DNA from: Bacillota bacterium
GTDB lineage: Bacteria; Bacillota_I; Bacilli_A; RF39; UBA660
DNA: 64,000 bases
Assembly (NCBI GenBank): GCA_023460995.1
Contig: JAEWOE010000006.1
Span: 124,001 to 188,000, forward strand
Direction: 5' to 3'
Shown: one piece after another, positions 62,608-64,000 of the stretch
How the letters are laid out: every line of letters begins with the position of its first letter
Position numbering within the stretch: position 1 is the stretch's first letter
The notes under the pieces: model-generated
What the model saw: the letters and a program-made list of their open reading frames with translations, nothing else
Database searches by the model: none
What the model was told of the DNA's origin: nothing
Position numbers and translations under genes: made by a program

Positions 62608-64000
62608 ATGAAAAAAAACAAAGGGTTTACTTTGGTTTCTCTTTTAATAACACTAATAATTGTATTTTTCTTAGGTACTCTAGTCTATAAGAATATTAAA
62701 AATGGTTCAAAAAAAGATAATGATTTATCTGAAACAGTGTTTAAGGATAATATAAGTAAATACAATTCTGAAATTAGCTCTTATACTTTGAATAAACAAT
62801 CAAGTGATCAATCATTTAAAAAGTATAATATAAATGCTGACATTTGGGATGGAAGTAATAATGTTTTTAATACAATTAAACTATATATAAATAGTATAGA
62901 CGAAGAAAATGGATTAAAATTCGAAATAAGAGATGGCGAACTAATTTATGTTGGTGACAATGATAATGAAATAGCTTGGTCGAAAGAAGCTGGAATAACT
63001 ACAGATAGTGTTATAAGGTTTAATGATTCTGTTTATAGTGATGAAGCAGAATTCTACCAACAGTGTTTAAAATCATTAGGATATAAAAATCAGAACGGAA
63101 ATGAACTAACAATAAATGGATATTTCGGAACTGATTCTGTATTTGCATTAAATGCTTTCCTGAGTGATAATAAGTATTCTGGATTTTCTGTGAAGGCAAA
63201 ACAATTTTTGATTTCTGAGGCATCTAAAGTTAGTTATGCTTATTATCCAAATGGAATGACAGATAATACTATTAAGCATTTAAGTTTCTATTATGAAACA
63301 CTTTATAATATTGATTCAAAAAAGGATTCATTTTATTCTATTAATGCATTAAAAGGAATGACTTATTTAGTTATAGGCGAACCTGGATCTATTTCTTATT
63401 CTGCAAGGTATATCGCTCATTCAATTAAAGATAATACTAAGATTTTTGGTTATGTTAATTTGGGACCAAATAATCCTACTGATGATAAATCATCATGGAA
63501 ACAAGCTGATTTGAATGTTATAAAGTCTCAAATAGATAATATAGCAAATTCTGGTTGGCATGGAGTATTTATTGATCAATGTGGATATGATTGGAATGAA
63601 ACAAGAGCAAGACAAAATGAAATAATTGACTATGCGCATAGTAAAAATCTATCTGTATTAGCAAATAGTTGGAATCCAGATGATGTTTTAGGAAATATAA
63701 TAAATTCTGCTAACCCAACAGGAGAGGCAAGTCATTTAAATTCGAATGACTGGTATTTAGTAGAAAGTTTTATCACAGATGGATCTAGTTACAGAGCAGA
63801 TACAAACTATATAAATAAGTATTTAAAGTCAACGGAATATCATAAAAATTTAGGTGTAAATATAACAACAATATCTTATAAGATTTCTTCGAAGACTATT
63901 CAAGAATCGAAAGAAGATGTTAAACTAGCTAATATATTAGCTAAAAGTTTAAATTTTCAAGGATATTGGTTTCATCAAATTAGTGGAAATCAAATTAATT
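62608..64000 (+). CDS. Prepilin-type protein with peptidoglycan-binding-like and TIM-barrel hydrolase domains; runs off the window
   Basis: From ATG 62608 (SD TTGGAGGT) the frame stays open to the window end, about 464 residues. The start MKKNKGFTLVSLLITLIIVF is a prepilin-like signal, with Ser in place of Glu5. A region with YQQCLKSLGY and the following INGYFGTDSVFALNAFLSD (about 150-185) resembles a peptidoglycan-binding domain. From about 250 a TIM-barrel-like part shows YVNLGPNNPT, GWHGVFIDQCGYDW (near 324, a candidate acidic active site) and VLANSWNPDD. It resembles the spherulin-4/endo-alpha-1,4-polygalactosaminidase type. The combination is unusual; the C-terminus is not visible. Confidence 0.7.
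   Translation, partial: MKKNKGFTLVSLLITLIIVFFLGTLVYKNIKNGSKKDNDLSETVFKDNISKYNSEISSYTLNKQSSDQSFKKYNINADIWDGSNNVFNTIKLYINSIDEENGLKFEIRDGELIYVGDNDNEIAWSKEAGITTDSVIRFNDSVYSDEAEFYQQCLKSLGYKNQNGNELTINGYFGTDSVFALNAFLSDNKYSGFSVKAKQFLISEASKVSYAYYPNGMTDNTIKHLSFYYETLYNIDSKKDSFYSINALKGMTYLVIGEPGSISYSARYIAHSIKDNTKIFGYVNLGPNNPTDDKSSWKQADLNVIKSQIDNIANSGWHGVFIDQCGYDWNETRARQNEIIDYAHSKNLSVLANSWNPDDVLGNIINSANPTGEASHLNSNDWYLVESFITDGSSYRADTNYINKYLKSTEYHKNLGVNITTISYKISSKTIQESKEDVKLANILAKSLNFQGYWFHQISGNQIN

Overview
The window is chromosomal DNA of a very AT-rich, low-GC Gram-positive bacterium (Bacillota, class Bacilli). It carries the replication origin: dnaA, dnaN, recF, gyrB, gyrA, dnaX, recR and holB run leftwards, and rpmH, rnpA, yidC, khpB, mnmE, mnmG, rsmG and noc run rightwards. 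UGA is used as a stop (for example yidC and dnaB), so the mycoplasma code does not apply. Low GC, reduced intergenic spaces and a short SRP RNA recall the Erysipelotrichia/Mollicutes side of the Bacilli. However, spoIIR, spoIID, a spoIIQ-like gene, spoIIID and a bofA-like gene indicate an endospore former or a recent descendant of one. The lineage is inferred from gene content, not from a search.

Layout. 1-2.1 kb: the start of a dUTPase gene behind a T-box leader, and a CBS-containing family II pyrophosphatase. 2.1-12.7 kb (minus strand): mfd, pth, rsmI, trmN6-like, ricT, holB, bofA-like, recR, ybaB, dnaX and tadA, then the SRP RNA gene. 12.8-13.4 kb: a gene-free stretch with five parS-type palindromes and one degenerate copy. 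13.4-22.2 kb (minus): gyrA, gyrB, recF, a ComK-like regulator where yaaA normally lies, dnaN and dnaA, with DnaA-box clusters on both sides of dnaA. 22.6-31.3 kb (plus): rpmH to a Noc-like ParB-family gene with a long acidic tail. 31.4-48.2 kb: uvrB, a radical SAM gene, lgt, yvcK-whiA, rplI-dnaB, an M23 peptidase, walJ-rlmH, spoIIR, fba-murA, rpmE and prepilin-like genes. 48.2-49.1 kb: about 900 bases without a protein gene, with a strong promoter and duplicated hairpin modules, leading to a FIST-domain gene and an aldehyde dehydrogenase gene. 51.8-56.7 kb: rpiB, ywzB-like, spoIID, spoIIQ-like, spoIIID, mbl and a prepilin-like gene. 56.7-64 kb: a more accessory region with an RlmD-type methyltransferase, two gene remnants, small enzymes, a phosphoketolase and a cut-off prepilin/peptidoglycan-binding/TIM-barrel chimera.

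How it fits together. Replication initiation (DnaA boxes, dnaA, dnaN, dnaB, dnaX, holB), origin segregation (parS), nucleoid occlusion (Noc with one perfect and two near-perfect sites) and topology control (gyrase) are all concentrated near the origin. The sporulation genes would connect forespore signalling (SpoIIR), engulfment (SpoIID, SpoIIQ), mother-cell transcription (SpoIIID) and sigma-K processing (BofA). ComK and several prepilin-like proteins suggest competence or pilus-like surface structures.

The strongest candidate for something undescribed is the structured RNA at about 48,337-49,130. Two identical 52-nt modules are each closed by a different but perfectly complementary helix in the same register, and an upstream pair of hairpins shares one loop. 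I saw no rRNA, tRNA, CRISPR array or insertion sequence in the window.
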